Shown: positions 8,529 to 18,986, counted from the stretch's first letter. The stretch: 64,000 nucleotides of DNA from Ogataea parapolymorpha DL-1 (GCF_000187245.1 NC_027865.1:248001-312000), one strand, 5' to 3'. A program made the numbers and translations. The notes: a model not told the origin generated them from the sequence alone.

Positions 8529-11500
8529 TTACGTACTGGTGTAAAACGGACCCGGGGCCATCAAAATGTACCGCTCCATTGCCTCGCGGAACCGATTTTT
8601 ATACTGTTTCGGCGTGATCACCGTCGGTTCCTTGCCAACACCAGTACCCCCCACCAAGCCCTTTTCCTTGACCCAGCTCTCCAGTTTTTTGTCCCAAGTG
8701 AACGTTCGGATACAGTCGATGATTCCCACCACCAACTCCTTGTTTTCCGAGTCAATGCCCACCACCAGCGAGTAGTCCATCACGTTCATTTTGGCAAGAA
8801 ACAGCGTATCGTTCCACAACGACGCGCGCAGCAGCCGTTTCGCGTTCTCGCGCACAAACAGCGGCGACTCGTAAATGTACTCCACCATATTTTCGTCCAG
8901 CAGCACCTCGTTCTCCTTGCCCGTTTGTTCGACGTGTCTGTTGCGCATCGAGCCCTTCAAGTCGAATATTCGCGTCATCTTGCGGTTGTAGAACAAATTC
9001 TCCATAATCAGCACGTTCATCGTGTAAGACCGCGCCCCGGGCATGTTGGTCTTGACCTGGATCTGGTAGAATCCAAAGATCTTGACTAGCACCGTGGGCA
9101 GGCTGTGGAACAGCGCCTGTGCAAAGTATTCAAAGTAGCTCGGCGCAAATTGCACAAACGCCTCCAACTCCGACCGGCTCAGCTCTTTAATGATAAACCG
9201 GTCGTCCAACGTCTTGAGAAAAGCCGATCCAGACTTTCCGCCCGTCGAGTCCCATTTCACGCACCGCGACAGGCTCTCAACGTACTTGGTGCTCACGCCG
9301 CACTGTCTGCGGAATGCGTCGAACTGTTCTGCAAAGAAGATTTTGCACGAAATCGTCGAATACCCTTCTTCGAACTGGTATTTCAAATGGAAACCTTTTT
9401 TGAGCATGATTTTCTCGAGATCGGGCGAGCAAGCCGTCCCATCGCCCGTGTAGCTGCTGGCCGGGCTCTGTTTGGTCTCATGCTCCGACCGCACCGACGC
9501 AGACTCGCCGTCGTCCGTCTCGTCCTGCTGCTGCTGTTTTTCCTGATAGTACAGTTTCGAGCCGTAATCTGCCGTGTTTAGGCAGAACGCAATGATCGAG
9601 CTCGGCTCGTCCTCCCGCACAATCACGTCCGAGTCGACGAAAATGTGCTCCGTCGGGCCCAACGGGTACGACAGCGGCTCCCACAGGGTCGCCGACCGGT
9701 CGGCCCAGAAATGCGTCAACGACTTGAGCAGCGACGATTTTTCCGGCTGTGTCTGCGTCTGCTGCGGCTGCGTCTGCGCCGGCTGCTGTTTCGGCTCCTC
9801 CCGCCTGTCCGACTCGGCACGCTCCTCCTCCACCGCGTCCTTCACGTTCTTGTACACCTCCACGGTCGGCCGCGATGCCACCAATTTGTGTCTATAGCTG
9901 TTCTCCTGCAGTTTGCGTTTTTCCTCCTCGCGCTGCCGGAAAAACTCCTGTGCGTCGAAATACTCCGCCAACTTCTTGACCTTCCCCTCGCTGTTCAGTT
10001 CTGTCAGCCGGGGCAGCACCCGGTCGCCGGTCTCCAGTATATGGTTCTGCAGCTCGCTACTGCCCTGCTGCAACTCCTGGATTTTTTCCAGCACCAGATT
10101 GCCGCGTCGCCGCGTACCTGCTCCCTCCTCCTCTTTTTCCTCCTTTTCCTCCTCCTTCTCCTTCTCTGCCAGCTCTCCCGGCTTGTCGTTTCCCGCCTTG
10201 AACAGACGGTCCAATTGGAAAGCCGTGATTTTCTTGATTTCCTTCTCCGTCGGCAGAAAATCCTTATCGAACTCCTGAAACTCGAAATTCCAGTCGTTCG
10301 ACAGCTCCTGCACCTCGCGGATCACTCCCGTCAGCCGCAAATGGCCCGACACCGGCGTAGTGCGGTAAATGTCCTCCGCCAGCTGGAGCATCGCCGTCTG
10401 CTGCTGGTCCACGCGTGTCTTCAGCTCCTGCACCCGCTGCTGCGCAGCCTCGATCCGGTCCTCTGTCATGCTGTCCAGCTTCAGCCGATTCAGCCGGCTC
10501 CGCACGCTCTCAAAGAAAACCGTCGTCCGCTTCACCACCTGCTTGTACGTCTGCACCTTGATCTGCAGATCGTACTCGGGCTTCCAGAAAAGCTGGAACT
10601 TGGGTGGCACCAGCTCCAAAATTTCCACCTCCGAATATTCGACGCGCACAGCCAGGTTCTGGAAACTGAAGTAGTGGATCTGATCGCGGTAGAAATCGTG
10701 CGCGCACGCGGCGCCCTTCACCTTCATCCCGCGACACCAGAACGACAGCTCCAAGTACTTGCCAAACGAGTATTTCCACGCGTTGTCGCTCAACGGTAGC
10801 ACCGGTGTCGTGTTCTGGCAGCTCTTGCACAGACTCCATGCCATGATCATGTTCTCGCGACCCTGCAACGGCTTCGGGTTCGTCTCCACCACCACGTCCA
10901 CTTTGCCGCTGCCGTGCACGTACGACCGGAAATGCTCTTTCAATGTCAGCCCGCACCCCTCTGTACACAGCTGGCCCGCGTTCACACACAAGTGCTCAAT
11001 ATATTGGCCCAGACAGAAGTCGTTGTCCCAGTAGTAGTCGGTGACTTGGATTTCCGGGCCCACACACGGCGTCGCGTTTTTCGTCGACACCATGCTGTAC
11101 AAAGTGACGATGTTCTGATGGTAGTTTGGGTCGAAAAAGACAAACCGACGCGGATGCCAGAACTGCTCCCATTGCTTTTCGGCAAGCGAGATTTCGTACC
11201 GGTTGTGCTTGTCGACGTAGTCCTCGTGCTGCTCGACGAGCTTGGCGAGGTCTGCGTCGCGCTGTGGCAGCTCGTCGGCGTCGATGCGCACGTTCCACTG
11301 CAGCAGCAGGTCGCCCACAGCTTCGCCGGTACCGGCGTTGCCTGCTGTCAGCTCGGCAAACCGTCGCCGCAGCTCTGCGTTCTTATCCAGCCGCGCCTGG
11401 TACAGCGCCAGCCTCTCGAGCACAAACGGCCGCTCAAACCGCACCCACGGCGACGACGACAGGATCCGCACGTCGAACGCCCGCTCCACATCTTGGTAGC

Positions 11501-13610
11501 TGCCCAGGCTCATGCTGTGCAGCGGCTCCACTGCCGAGTGGAGTTCGTAGTCGCCCGCCTGCAGACACTGGTCGCGCATCAGGCCGGACTCCAGCTTCAC
11601 GTTGAAAAATACGTACGCCATCAGCGTCGCGCACTCCTTCACCTTGGCCAGCTCTTCTCTGCTGCCCCCACGCAACACCACCGTGAATCCTGCCTCCGGG
11701 TTGCAGCCCGTCAGAAAAACGTACGTCCGGCGCACCGAATCGTGCACGTACGAGCGCACCTCGAACTTGCCGCAGCGGCCCAGCGCCGGGTTCGTGGCCA
11801 GCTTGTCGATCGAGTTGACCACGTCTGCCTTGGTCATGCGCGCTATTTTCTTGAGCAGCTGCGGCTTGAGGTTGAACGCCACGGTGATTCCCGCGTCTGC
11901 CAGCAGCTTCAACGCGTATCCGTTCACCGTGCTCTCGGCAAGCACCACGTTCGGCTTCAGAGCCACAATCCGTGCCACCAGCTTCTCTAGATACTGGTCC
12001 TGCTGCGCAATGAGCGGTTCCAGGCTGGAGAACCGCGTATCGGCCTCCTGCTCATACTCGATCTGGAACGTCACCAGCATAATTCGCGGATTCTGGATGC
12101 AGTCGGCCATCGTCTTCAGCGGCAGACATTTGGAAAAAACGATTCCGTCCAGCACGCCCGAGTCCTCGATCGAGGAGCCGGGAATCCGTTTCAACTTGAG
12201 ATAGTTCGAGATGTCGAAACTCTCGCCGTTCGCCAGCTCCACGGGCACACTGGAAACTCGTTTGAGACACTTTATTAACGTTCGTGCCCAGACGTCAATG
12301 TGCTCCACTTTGCGGTCGGTCAAAAGCTGTGTGAGCAGCTGTCGCGCGTGGTTTTCTCCTGCGCGCAGGAAATCGTCCATGAACTCAAACTCCTCGAACC
12401 CAAACCCAAACACGCCGGACGCAGTGCGTCCAAACGGCGCGCTGGAGCTCGCGTCGCTGGCCACGCGCGTCCCGCTGCGACTCATGCGCCGGTGCTTGAG
12501 CCGGTGGAAATTCGTCGGCCGCCGCGGCCTGTTCGAGCGGAACACCTTGCGACCTGTCATGCTGCCCGTGTCCTCAAGCTTGAACATGCTGGCGTTGGGA
12601 CTGTGGTAAGTCCAGTTGAATTCGTGGTTGTTGAGCGGATTCGAGTGTACGGAAGTGAACGCCAGCAGTCCTGGCTCGTCCTCGTCGTCTGACAGCTCCG
12701 ACGGCGAGCCTAGCAGAGTATGCGAGGCCGATAGCGCGTACTCCTCATCGTGGCGCAAGTCTGCGGACGGCTGGTGGTTGCCCGGCAGGATGGCGGTGCC
12801 GAAGTTGAAGATCGAGGACGCGGCGTCTGCGGCCGCGTTCGCCGCCGCCGTCGTGAAGTTGAGTGGCGTCAGCGTCTTTTTGTCCTGCTCTGCACCCCCG
12901 TTGCCCGCACGGCTGCCCGTGTCTCCGTTGCCCGCGTGGAACGGCCGGTTCGCCAGCAGCGTGTTTCCCCGGCTGCGACGACTCACTGAGTTCGAGCGCG
13001 GGATGTCGATCTCGATCGCCTCTCCTTTGCGCGTCGTCGGGATCGCCATCATCGGCGGCGGCGTTGGCGCCGACCGTGGCACAAACTGCTCGTCTGTCGT
13101 CGCTGCGAGCGACTGCGTGTCGCGGCTCTCAGAGTCCGCGCGCACTGGCGAAAGCGTCTCGGAAACCTGAGTCGAGCTGTTCGACTCGTCTCCAACCGAC
13201 TCGTCTTCACTCGAGGCATACTCCTCGTACCGATCGGCCAGTTTCAGACACAAGAGACACACTCGCATCTTGCCCGGATGGTTGAACTTGTCACCGTCAA
13301 TGAAGGTAGTGCAATTGCTGCAGAAGATCTTGCCGCAGATCCGACAGTGGTGTTTGCGGCGGAAGGTGGTGAACGTGCGGTCGCAGGACCGGCATTTCGT
13401 CGCCGACGAGTCGTCGAGCCAGTAGTCGCGCCCCAGGCCCTGGGGTTCTGTATTGTGCTTGTTGCGCAGCGTGCTCATCAGGTTCAGCGTCAGGTCGTTG
13501 TAGCTGTCGTTCACGCTCGCCCGGTGCACGCTCGCATGCGACGGCAGCACATGGTCGCTCAGCTGCGTAGTCGAATGCGCCGACCCTGAAAGGCCTAGTT
13601 TGAATGACAT
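8529..13610 (-). CDS. FAB1: Fab1 phosphatidylinositol 3-phosphate 5-kinase (PIKfyve)
   Basis: A 1693-aa lipid kinase that makes PI(3,5)P2 on vacuole and endosome membranes. Domains in order: FYVE zinc finger (about 70-130, with RKHHCR at 85-90), a low-complexity linker, a Cpn60/TCP1-like domain (about 480-720) that binds Vac14/Fig4, a Cys-rich CCR region, a Lys/Glu and Gln/Pro-rich spacer, and a C-terminal PIP-kinase domain (about 1370-1690). Kinase landmarks include FIIKELSRSE, FDLKGSMRNR, MDYSLVVGID (near 1611) and GIIDCIRTFTWDKKLE. The S. cerevisiae protein is about 2280 aa; the difference lies in the disordered linkers. The gene is strongly GC-rich, which creates several long antisense open frames with no coding merit. 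Confidence 0.97.
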   Translation of the reverse strand: MSFKLGLSGSAHSTTQLSDHVLPSHASVHRASVNDSYNDLTLNLMSTLRNKHNTEPQGLGRDYWLDDSSATKCRSCDRTFTTFRRKHHCRICGKIFCSNCTTFIDGDKFNHPGKMRVCLLCLKLADRYEEYASSEDESVGDESNSSTQVSETLSPVRADSESRDTQSLAATTDEQFVPRSAPTPPPMMAIPTTRKGEAIEIDIPRSNSVSRRSRGNTLLANRPFHAGNGDTGSRAGNGGAEQDKKTLTPLNFTTAAANAAADAASSIFNFGTAILPGNHQPSADLRHDEEYALSASHTLLGSPSELSDDEDEPGLLAFTSVHSNPLNNHEFNWTYHSPNASMFKLEDTGSMTGRKVFRSNRPRRPTNFHRLKHRRMSRSGTRVASDASSSAPFGRTASGVFGFGFEEFEFMDDFLRAGENHARQLLTQLLTDRKVEHIDVWARTLIKCLKRVSSVPVELANGESFDISNYLKLKRIPGSSIEDSGVLDGIVFSKCLPLKTMADCIQNPRIMLVTFQIEYEQEADTRFSSLEPLIAQQDQYLEKLVARIVALKPNVVLAESTVNGYALKLLADAGITVAFNLKPQLLKKIARMTKADVVNSIDKLATNPALGRCGKFEVRSYVHDSVRRTYVFLTGCNPEAGFTVVLRGGSREELAKVKECATLMAYVFFNVKLESGLMRDQCLQAGDYELHSAVEPLHSMSLGSYQDVERAFDVRILSSSPWVRFERPFVLERLALYQARLDKNAELRRRFAELTAGNAGTGEAVGDLLLQWNVRIDADELPQRDADLAKLVEQHEDYVDKHNRYEISLAEKQWEQFWHPRRFVFFDPNYHQNIVTLYSMVSTKNATPCVGPEIQVTDYYWDNDFCLGQYIEHLCVNAGQLCTEGCGLTLKEHFRSYVHGSGKVDVVVETNPKPLQGRENMIMAWSLCKSCQNTTPVLPLSDNAWKYSFGKYLELSFWCRGMKVKGAACAHDFYRDQIHYFSFQNLAVRVEYSEVEILELVPPKFQLFWKPEYDLQIKVQTYKQVVKRTTVFFESVRSRLNRLKLDSMTEDRIEAAQQRVQELKTRVDQQQTAMLQLAEDIYRTTPVSGHLRLTGVIREVQELSNDWNFEFQEFDKDFLPTEKEIKKITAFQLDRLFKAGNDKPGELAEKEKEEEKEEKEEEGAGTRRRGNLVLEKIQELQQGSSELQNHILETGDRVLPRLTELNSEGKVKKLAEYFDAQEFFRQREEEKRKLQENSYRHKLVASRPTVEVYKNVKDAVEEERAESDRREEPKQQPAQTQPQQTQTQPEKSSLLKSLTHFWADRSATLWEPLSYPLGPTEHIFVDSDVIVREDEPSSIIAFCLNTADYGSKLYYQEKQQQQDETDDGESASVRSEHETKQSPASSYTGDGTACSPDLEKIMLKKGFHLKYQFEEGYSTISCKIFFAEQFDAFRRQCGVSTKYVESLSRCVKWDSTGGKSGSAFLKTLDDRFIIKELSRSELEAFVQFAPSYFEYFAQALFHSLPTVLVKIFGFYQIQVKTNMPGARSYTMNVLIMENLFYNRKMTRIFDLKGSMRNRHVEQTGKENEVLLDENMVEYIYESPLFVRENAKRLLRASLWNDTLFLAKMNVMDYSLVVGIDSENKELVVGIIDCIRTFTWDKKLESWVKEKGLVGGTGVGKEPTVITPKQYKNRFREAMERYILMAPGPFYTST

Positions 13611-13759
13611 CGGTGCGAGGGTGAGATAATTATCTATTTAATTTAATTTATTTATTTATTTATTTATACGCTTTTCTGCTATTCAGTGCTGCGTTTTTAT
13701 TCTGCCATTTTTGGCTGCTTCCCGCTGCCTTATTCTACTAGTACAAAACCGATCGGGCA

Positions 13760-14275
13760 TCACTCCTCGCTCTTTTCCTTTTTGCTTTTCTTGTCCTTTC
13801 GCTCCTTCTTCTCCTTCTTCTCTCTCTTCTCCTTCTTCTCCAGTTTGCGCTTCTTCCGCTTCTCTTCACTGTTCTCGTCACTCATCACTGTCTCGTCGGC
13901 CTCTGTTGCCTCAGCTCCCACTGTGTCATCCCCCACCGGCTCGTCGTCAAACACAATCTTTTTGGGCTTCTGGGCAGCATCCTCGAAAACAGTCTTCTTC
14001 GGCACCTTCTCGCTCCTTTCCTTGGCCTGGCCTTCCAGCAGTAGTGGCGGCAGACCCCGCAGTTCTCTCTGCAGCCGTTTCAGCTGGCTCAGAGTGGTCG
14101 AATCAGGTCCGTGGTAGCTTTTATCCATGGCGGTGGCCTCGAGATGGTCGCACTCGCTAATGAACTGGTCCAGCATCTGCTGGGTCTCGTCTGACGACAA
14201 AGCGACCGCCGCATGAACGCTGGCAACAACGGGCGAGTTCACAGCCGACGCCGTGACTCTCTTGCGAAATGACAT
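13760..14275 (-). CDS. RPA14: RNA polymerase I subunit A14
   Basis: A 171-aa protein. The helical core contains [16 protein letters not shown] and the block [15 protein letters not shown], which matches the corresponding Rpa14 block (SQLKRIQRDFKGLPP in S. cerevisiae, from memory). A14 pairs with A43 to form the Pol I stalk that contacts initiation factor Rrn3. The C-terminal 40 residues are an extreme Lys/Glu/Arg tail, absent from the 137-aa S. cerevisiae protein and probably a nucleolar or RNA-contacting extension. It is divergent from MRPL34 with only 52 bp between the start codons, filled with poly(dA:dT). Confidence 0.85.
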   Translation of the reverse strand: MSFRKRVTASAVNSPVVASVHAAVALSSDETQQMLDQFISECDHLEATAMDKSYHGPDSTTLSQLKRLQRELRGLPPLLLEGQAKERSEKVPKKTVFEDAAQKPKKIVFDDEPVGDDTVGAEATEADETVMSDENSEEKRKKRKLEKKEKREKKEKKERKDKKSKKEKSEE

Positions 14276-14327
14276 GGAATATATATTTTTTTATTTTTTT
14301 CTTATTTTTCATTTTTTTTTCAACGAC

Positions 14328-14642
14328 ATGAACTTTGGTCTCTGGTGCCAGTCGATCAGACAATTTTCCGTCGTGGCCACTCGTCCTGTGCGGCCGGTCT
14401 CGCTCGCTCTGACGTCTGCTGCGCTTGGCCAGCCTGCTGGCGCCTCGTCGCTCTTCGGTTTCCTCCAGAGAAGATGGGCCACTAGAGGTGGTTTTAGAGG
14501 AGGCAACCTCGGTAACACATACCAGCCTAATACGCTGAAGAGAAAAAGACGGCTTGGGTTTCTTGCCAGGGCGTGCTCTCGCACGGGGCGTAAGATCCTC
14601 AAGAGAAGAAAGGAGAAAGGAAGATGGTTCCTAACACACTAA
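14328..14642 (+). CDS. MRPL34: Mitochondrial ribosomal protein bL34m
   Basis: A 104-aa protein from ATG 14328; an upstream in-frame extension would overlap the RPA14 start. An N-terminal basic, Ser/Ala-rich presequence of about 60 residues leads to a complete bL34 core ([20 protein letters not shown] and [15 protein letters not shown]). This small, very basic protein sits in the mitochondrial large subunit. Its stop codon is separated by a single base from the stop codon of the convergent RKM5 gene. Confidence 0.93.
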   Translation: MNFGLWCQSIRQFSVVATRPVRPVSLALTSAALGQPAGASSLFGFLQRRWATRGGFRGGNLGNTYQPNTLKRKRRLGFLARACSRTGRKILKRRKEKGRWFLTH

Positions 14643-14643
14643 T

Positions 14644-15435
14644 TTATTTCTCCAGATAGTACACTCCATAGCCGTCTCCAACCCCCGGTACACGATACAC
14701 ACAGAACCGAGCCACAGCGTGGACCAGGAAATCGTTCAACAGACTGCTTTCGCGCAGCTGCACCGCGACCAAAATGCCTGTTTGTGGCCCCGCCAGCGTC
14801 TCGGCAGCCCGCACCAGATGCGGTATCAAGTACGGATTGTATATAGTATCACAGGTAATGATAAAATCTGGATATCCTTTAACAAGTTCTAGAACCTCCT
14901 CGGTCGACGAGGACTCCCAATCGAACGTCACGGCGTCGATTCGCGGCACGTTGTGTCGTCTGGATGTATTTTCGGTAGGGATAGTAGACGACTCGAAAAC
15001 GCCGCCGTTGCGACTTATGTTGCTCTTGAGCAGCTTCATCACGCCTTGTTGGTCAGTGCAAACATAATGACGGCATTTGCGGCCCACCGAGCACGCTAGC
15101 AGCCCCGACACGCCGGACCCCAGCTCCACTATGCTAGAATTCCTGATTGCGTCGAAGACGGCGTTATTCGGCTGCAGAAGCCACTCAGCCACCTTTTTCG
15201 ACGTCGACCACGTTAAAAACCCCGTTGTGCCGTCCCTGTTGCTACCGTTGAAAGCAGAAACAGACTGCTGGACCACATACTCGTCGTCTCCAACCGCGAC
15301 CCGTACCTCGTTTGTCCGCGACAAATACCCCAGCCCGGCGCTCTCCGGCGGTGCATGCTCAACATACATCTCAAACACATGGTCCTCGATGTCTCCACGT
15401 TCGATCGGCTCAAAAAACCGGGTGTCCAACACCAT
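14644..15435 (-). CDS. RKM5: Rkm5-like ribosomal protein lysine methyltransferase
   Basis: A 263-aa seven-beta-strand methyltransferase of the METTL21/Rkm5 group. The SAM-binding motif I is IVELGSGVSG (near residues 101-110) and a YVCTDQQ motif follows. The substrate-side block FITCDTIYNPYLIPHLV replaces the usual DxxY motif. The upstream TTGFLTWSTSKKVAEWLL block is typical of Rkm5. In S. cerevisiae Rkm5 monomethylates a lysine of Rpl1. The assignment to Rkm5 rather than another Rkm/Efm enzyme is by motif pattern only. S. cerevisiae Rkm5 is longer (367 aa). Confidence 0.7.
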   Translation of the reverse strand: MVLDTRFFEPIERGDIEDHVFEMYVEHAPPESAGLGYLSRTNEVRVAVGDDEYVVQQSVSAFNGSNRDGTTGFLTWSTSKKVAEWLLQPNNAVFDAIRNSSIVELGSGVSGLLACSVGRKCRHYVCTDQQGVMKLLKSNISRNGGVFESSTIPTENTSRRHNVPRIDAVTFDWESSSTEEVLELVKGYPDFIITCDTIYNPYLIPHLVRAAETLAGPQTGILVAVQLRESSLLNDFLVHAVARFCVYRVPGVGDGYGVYYLEK

Positions 15436-15500
15436 GTGTCTGAAAGTATCTACGCGCGGCTGTGCAAATTTATTTCATTATTTTTCGTTATGCTCTATGC

Positions 15501-17807
15501 CTATTTTTTCTCGCCAGCGTCCTCCAAAGACAGGTTCTGCAGCATCTGCTTGGCCTTTATAAATGTCCCCGTGGCGTTGTTTGTGTCAACGTTCAGGTTG
15601 GTGAGGCTTTTCGGGCTTGCTATGCCGAACGAGGGGTTGAGGATCCGGTTAGGGCTGGAAACGTACTCGGGGGCTTCGTTGTCCACCAGCCGTTCGTCCA
15701 GCAGCTCCGCGTCCAACTCTTCGTCCATTTCCTGATCAACGTCCTGATCCACATCGTCCTCATCCAAATCATCCTCGTCCTTCTCATCAATATCGTCCTC
15801 ATCAACCTCATCAACGTCCTCCTCATATTCGTCTTCGTCGTAGTCGTCGTCCAGATCTTCGTCCTCGTACACGTAGTCCGGATCCAGGTTTTCGTTCTCG
15901 TCGTCCTCATCAAACGAATATTCCGCCTCGGGCTCTGTTTCAGGCTCTGTCTCAGGCTCCGTGCTCCTGGAAACAGGAGACCGCGAGAAAAATCCGCCCA
16001 GACGCTGCGAGTTGGCTCCCGCGCTTGTAAGTTCGTCCCTGCTCTTCGGCTGCTCTGCCTCGCTTTCGCTCTCGTCATCAGAAAGATCGGCAAGATTCAG
16101 AACCGGGTTTCGCCAAAAATTCACGTCGCTGAACTGGTGTACGGTATCCTGGATGCCCAAGGCGCCCTCGCGCGTCCGCGAGATATTCACCGGCGGGAAG
16201 AACTGGTCCACCAGCTCTCCGATCGAGACGTAGGACGATTTATACCCTGCCATCTCGAGCAGCTCCATGTGCACGTCTCCGTCGGGATTGATGGTGAAGA
16301 TCCGCGACGAGGGAATGCCGACGTTCCTATAGGAGAGGGCGTCGGTAATTCTATTTCCAAAGCCTGCGTAGAACGGAGTGTACGAGTTGTCGCTAGCAGC
16401 CTGTCTGGAAGATGACAAGTCCAGTTCGGGAGTCTCTGCATTATGGGGCTGTTTTTTGTCGTAAAGTGCCTTGATGTCGTTCAGACAGGCCATTTTGAAC
16501 ACCTCTGGCTTCTTTAGCACAATTTCGCGCTTCAGGGCAGCAATAGTGCGGTCAGGCGAGAGAATCACCGGTCCCACAGGCAACTTGATGCCGTCCTGCA
16601 CGATTCCGTTCAAGTAAGACCGAGTAGAATCGGCCAGACCAACAGAACGAGCCGTCAAATACATAATGTTGTATCCGTTGAACTGGATGTCTGCGAATAA
16701 CTTGGCGACGCCAACATGCGTCCAATCTCTGCCTAGCATGGTCAGGACGTGGCCCAGGGCGTCCGACTTGGTGATCGTGCCGTCGATGTCCGATATCACG
16801 ATCGGAACGTTGTGTTTCCACAGGAACAGCTTCGCCGAGACCAAGGCCCTGCCCTTGTTGACGCTAAACTGCAAATCGTTCTCGCCAGGCTTGAGCGACA
16901 GACACTTGAGCTGCTCAGACGTGAGCCGCAGCGTCTTGAAATGGTTGTCCTGTTGTGTCTTCACGGTGTCTGTGTCAATGTCTGAAATTATGGAAGAGGC
17001 GGTGGAGGCTGGCGACTGCGGCTCTGTGTGTGTCTCGAGCGACGTGGATTCGTCGTCTGCCAAGTCGTCCGAGCTCAGGATCCGGATGTTGCCGTGCAGG
17101 TCCTTGTCGACGAGCGCGTTAATGTCGACGTCGTCGCCAAACTCGTCGATCAGCAGCTGTCGGATCACAGCGTCGGAGTCGTGGATGTTCTGGTCGTTGC
17201 TCTTGTATCCCTGCATGTCCAGCATGATATCACCATTGGCCTCCACCTTGGACGGGATGTTCTTCTTTGTCAGCTTGCTGGAGATCTTCTTTGCGCGGTC
17301 GAACGACGAGGCAGTGCCCGCTTTCCGGATATTGGAGGGCGAGTGCTCGAGCAGCGCAGAGTCCGACTGTGTGGACGGAACCGACGCGCTGAAGCTGTCG
17401 TTGGCGCCCTCGCCAATGTCCAGGTACTCCGGCTCCTCGGCCGGATACGCAATGGCCGGCTCGCTGGACTTGGGACTGCTGCCTGGCGAGCTGACTGGGC
17501 TGATCACGGGCGACGTCTGCAGGTCTGGCGGGATGTATCCGTCCGTTTCAAACACGAAAAACGCCTCGCCGCCATCACCCAGCTTCATCGGCAGGTCGGT
17601 GACCTCGCCGTTCACAATGAATTCCACCTTCTTCTGCGAGGGTCTCAGGAGCTGGAACTTGCCAAACCGAACGTGGAACGGCGAGCACGCGAGCTCTCCG
17701 TCCGGTTGCTCGACAACAATCACGTCAATTGCTCCCGACAGTGTGGCCGGGTTGATCGAGCTCCATGTCTTGGAGACAGAGCCGATGGCTCTTCCAACAT
17801 ACTGCAT
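15501..17807 (-). CDS. PAH1: Pah1 phosphatidate phosphatase (lipin)
   Basis: A 768-aa protein from ATG 17807 (MQYVGRAIGSVSKTWSSINP, the standard lipin N-terminus). The open frame continues 42 codons upstream, but without family similarity. It has an N-LIP domain (1 to about 110), a disordered phosphorylation-prone middle, and a C-LIP HAD domain with catalytic DIDGT at 340-344 (Asp340, Asp342). A long Asp/Glu tail near residues 670-735 matches the acidic stretch through which the Nem1-Spo7 phosphatase recruits Pah1. It converts phosphatidate to diacylglycerol for triacylglycerol synthesis and controls nuclear membrane growth. The tail makes bases 15700-15930 low-complexity. Confidence 0.97.
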   Translation of the reverse strand: MQYVGRAIGSVSKTWSSINPATLSGAIDVIVVEQPDGELACSPFHVRFGKFQLLRPSQKKVEFIVNGEVTDLPMKLGDGGEAFFVFETDGYIPPDLQTSPVISPVSSPGSSPKSSEPAIAYPAEEPEYLDIGEGANDSFSASVPSTQSDSALLEHSPSNIRKAGTASSFDRAKKISSKLTKKNIPSKVEANGDIMLDMQGYKSNDQNIHDSDAVIRQLLIDEFGDDVDINALVDKDLHGNIRILSSDDLADDESTSLETHTEPQSPASTASSIISDIDTDTVKTQQDNHFKTLRLTSEQLKCLSLKPGENDLQFSVNKGRALVSAKLFLWKHNVPIVISDIDGTITKSDALGHVLTMLGRDWTHVGVAKLFADIQFNGYNIMYLTARSVGLADSTRSYLNGIVQDGIKLPVGPVILSPDRTIAALKREIVLKKPEVFKMACLNDIKALYDKKQPHNAETPELDLSSSRQAASDNSYTPFYAGFGNRITDALSYRNVGIPSSRIFTINPDGDVHMELLEMAGYKSSYVSIGELVDQFFPPVNISRTREGALGIQDTVHQFSDVNFWRNPVLNLADLSDDESESEAEQPKSRDELTSAGANSQRLGGFFSRSPVSRSTEPETEPETEPEAEYSFDEDDENENLDPDYVYEDEDLDDDYDEDEYEEDVDEVDEDDIDEKDEDDLDEDDVDQDVDQEMDEELDAELLDERLVDNEAPEYVSSPNRILNPSFGIASPKSLTNLNVDTNNATGTFIKAKQMLQNLSLEDAGEKK

Positions 17808-17952
17808 AGGGGAAAAAGGAGATGGGAATAATGTTTTATTTTTTTGGTCGTGCAAATAATGCAACGGAAAATTATCGTGGAAGCAAAGAGCAGCAAGCCA
17901 GTCTGCTAGGGCGGCCACAGCTACGTATACCATAACCTATAATTCTCATACA

Positions 17953-18960
17953 TTAGTTACACTCCTCGATTCCGGCAATCTTGACCTGCTCGATCGAGCC
18001 GTCGGTTTCGAGGCTGTTGCAGTAGCTATTTATCAGCCCGCTCGTCACCAGGTTGTCGTACTTAGACGGCTGGATAGGCAGTCTGAAGTGTCTGTGCCAG
18101 TCGTTCTCTGTCTCTGTGAGTTTCGCGTTCGGATCTATCTTGAGTTTCGCCTCGTTCTGCTGTTTGATCTGCTGTTTCCATTGGTTAATCTTCACAAGCT
18201 CTCTGGACAAGTTGCGCTGGTAGTAGTTGAGATTTCCCAAGGTGTGGTTGAAGTTGTCGACGGCCTCGGCCAGGTTGTCCACGGTCAGGTTCATCGACGC
18301 CAATGTTGCGCCCGTCAGCTCCAGACACGAGTCCTCCTCGAACTCTGGGCTCAGCTCCTGCAACTTCAAGTTGGACAGGTGGTTGTTCTTTATTTTCAGA
18401 GGCACCTCCTCAAAAATGTTCCTGTACGTGAGTCTGTTCTCGTACAGGTTTTTCGACACAAATCTTTCGTCCGACTTCCATGCTCTAACAAACGAGTCGC
18501 TCAGCTTGAACGCTCTCAGGCTCAGCAGACCGTCCATCGACTTGAGAGTGTCGAAAACTAGCACCACCACAGGCGTCGAGTCTCTGTTTTCTGTCAGGTT
18601 CTGGTTCTGCTGGTTGATAATCGCTTCAATGAGCGACTGGCTCACGAACCGGCCGCCGTTCGTCGTCAAAAACCACCCTAAGTGTTTCACTCCCACTTTT
18701 GTGTCTTTGAGCTTCGCAAGCAGGTCGTTCTGGTACTTGACGTTAGATGCCCTGAGACTGAAAATCTCGTCGTTTGTATAGGACGGTGGGAACTGGAACG
18801 CATGGGAAACCTTTATTGCCGTGTGTCTTTTGTCTTCGCTTGGCTTGCTGGCGATATCCAATCCAAACAGTGGACCCGCCTCCGTTGCTGGGTATGTGTC
18901 TTCGCCGACCTTGCTGATTTTCAGGGCCACGCTGGCGCTGATCTCCACGCTGATAGTCAT
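17953..18960 (-). CDS. eIF3h: Translation initiation factor eIF3 subunit h (MPN domain)
   Basis: A 335-aa protein starting at ATG 18960; a longer frame begins only at TTG. It carries a non-catalytic MPN domain: ISASVALKISKVG, GPLFGLDI, then KVGVKHLGWFLTTNGGRFVS, which corresponds to the HLHVGWYQS region of eIF3h. It lacks the JAMM zinc ligands, as expected. The C-terminal half is helical. eIF3h belongs to the larger eIF3 complex of most eukaryotes and is missing from S. cerevisiae, so its presence is a lineage marker. It is divergent from KRS1 (127 bp). Confidence 0.82.
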   Translation of the reverse strand: MTISVEISASVALKISKVGEDTYPATEAGPLFGLDIASKPSEDKRHTAIKVSHAFQFPPSYTNDEIFSLRASNVKYQNDLLAKLKDTKVGVKHLGWFLTTNGGRFVSQSLIEAIINQQNQNLTENRDSTPVVVLVFDTLKSMDGLLSLRAFKLSDSFVRAWKSDERFVSKNLYENRLTYRNIFEEVPLKIKNNHLSNLKLQELSPEFEEDSCLELTGATLASMNLTVDNLAEAVDNFNHTLGNLNYYQRNLSRELVKINQWKQQIKQQNEAKLKIDPNAKLTETENDWHRHFRLPIQPSKYDNLVTSGLINSYCNSLETDGSIEQVKIAGIEECN

Positions 18961-18986
18961 GGTGTACAAAATTGGCTTTTTTTAAT

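Noticed and set aside
9645..11990. Two long plus-strand frames (384 and 358 codons) opposite FAB1
   Set aside because: They are Arg/Leu/His-rich mirror images of the GC-rich FAB1 coding sequence and have no domain.
15462..16415. 317-codon Val/Ile-rich plus-strand frame opposite PAH1
   Set aside because: It arises from the Asp/Glu tail of PAH1 read on the other strand.
15808..17933. Longer PAH1 start 42 codons upstream
   Set aside because: The upstream residues show no lipin similarity; MQYVGRAIGS at 17807 is the conserved start.
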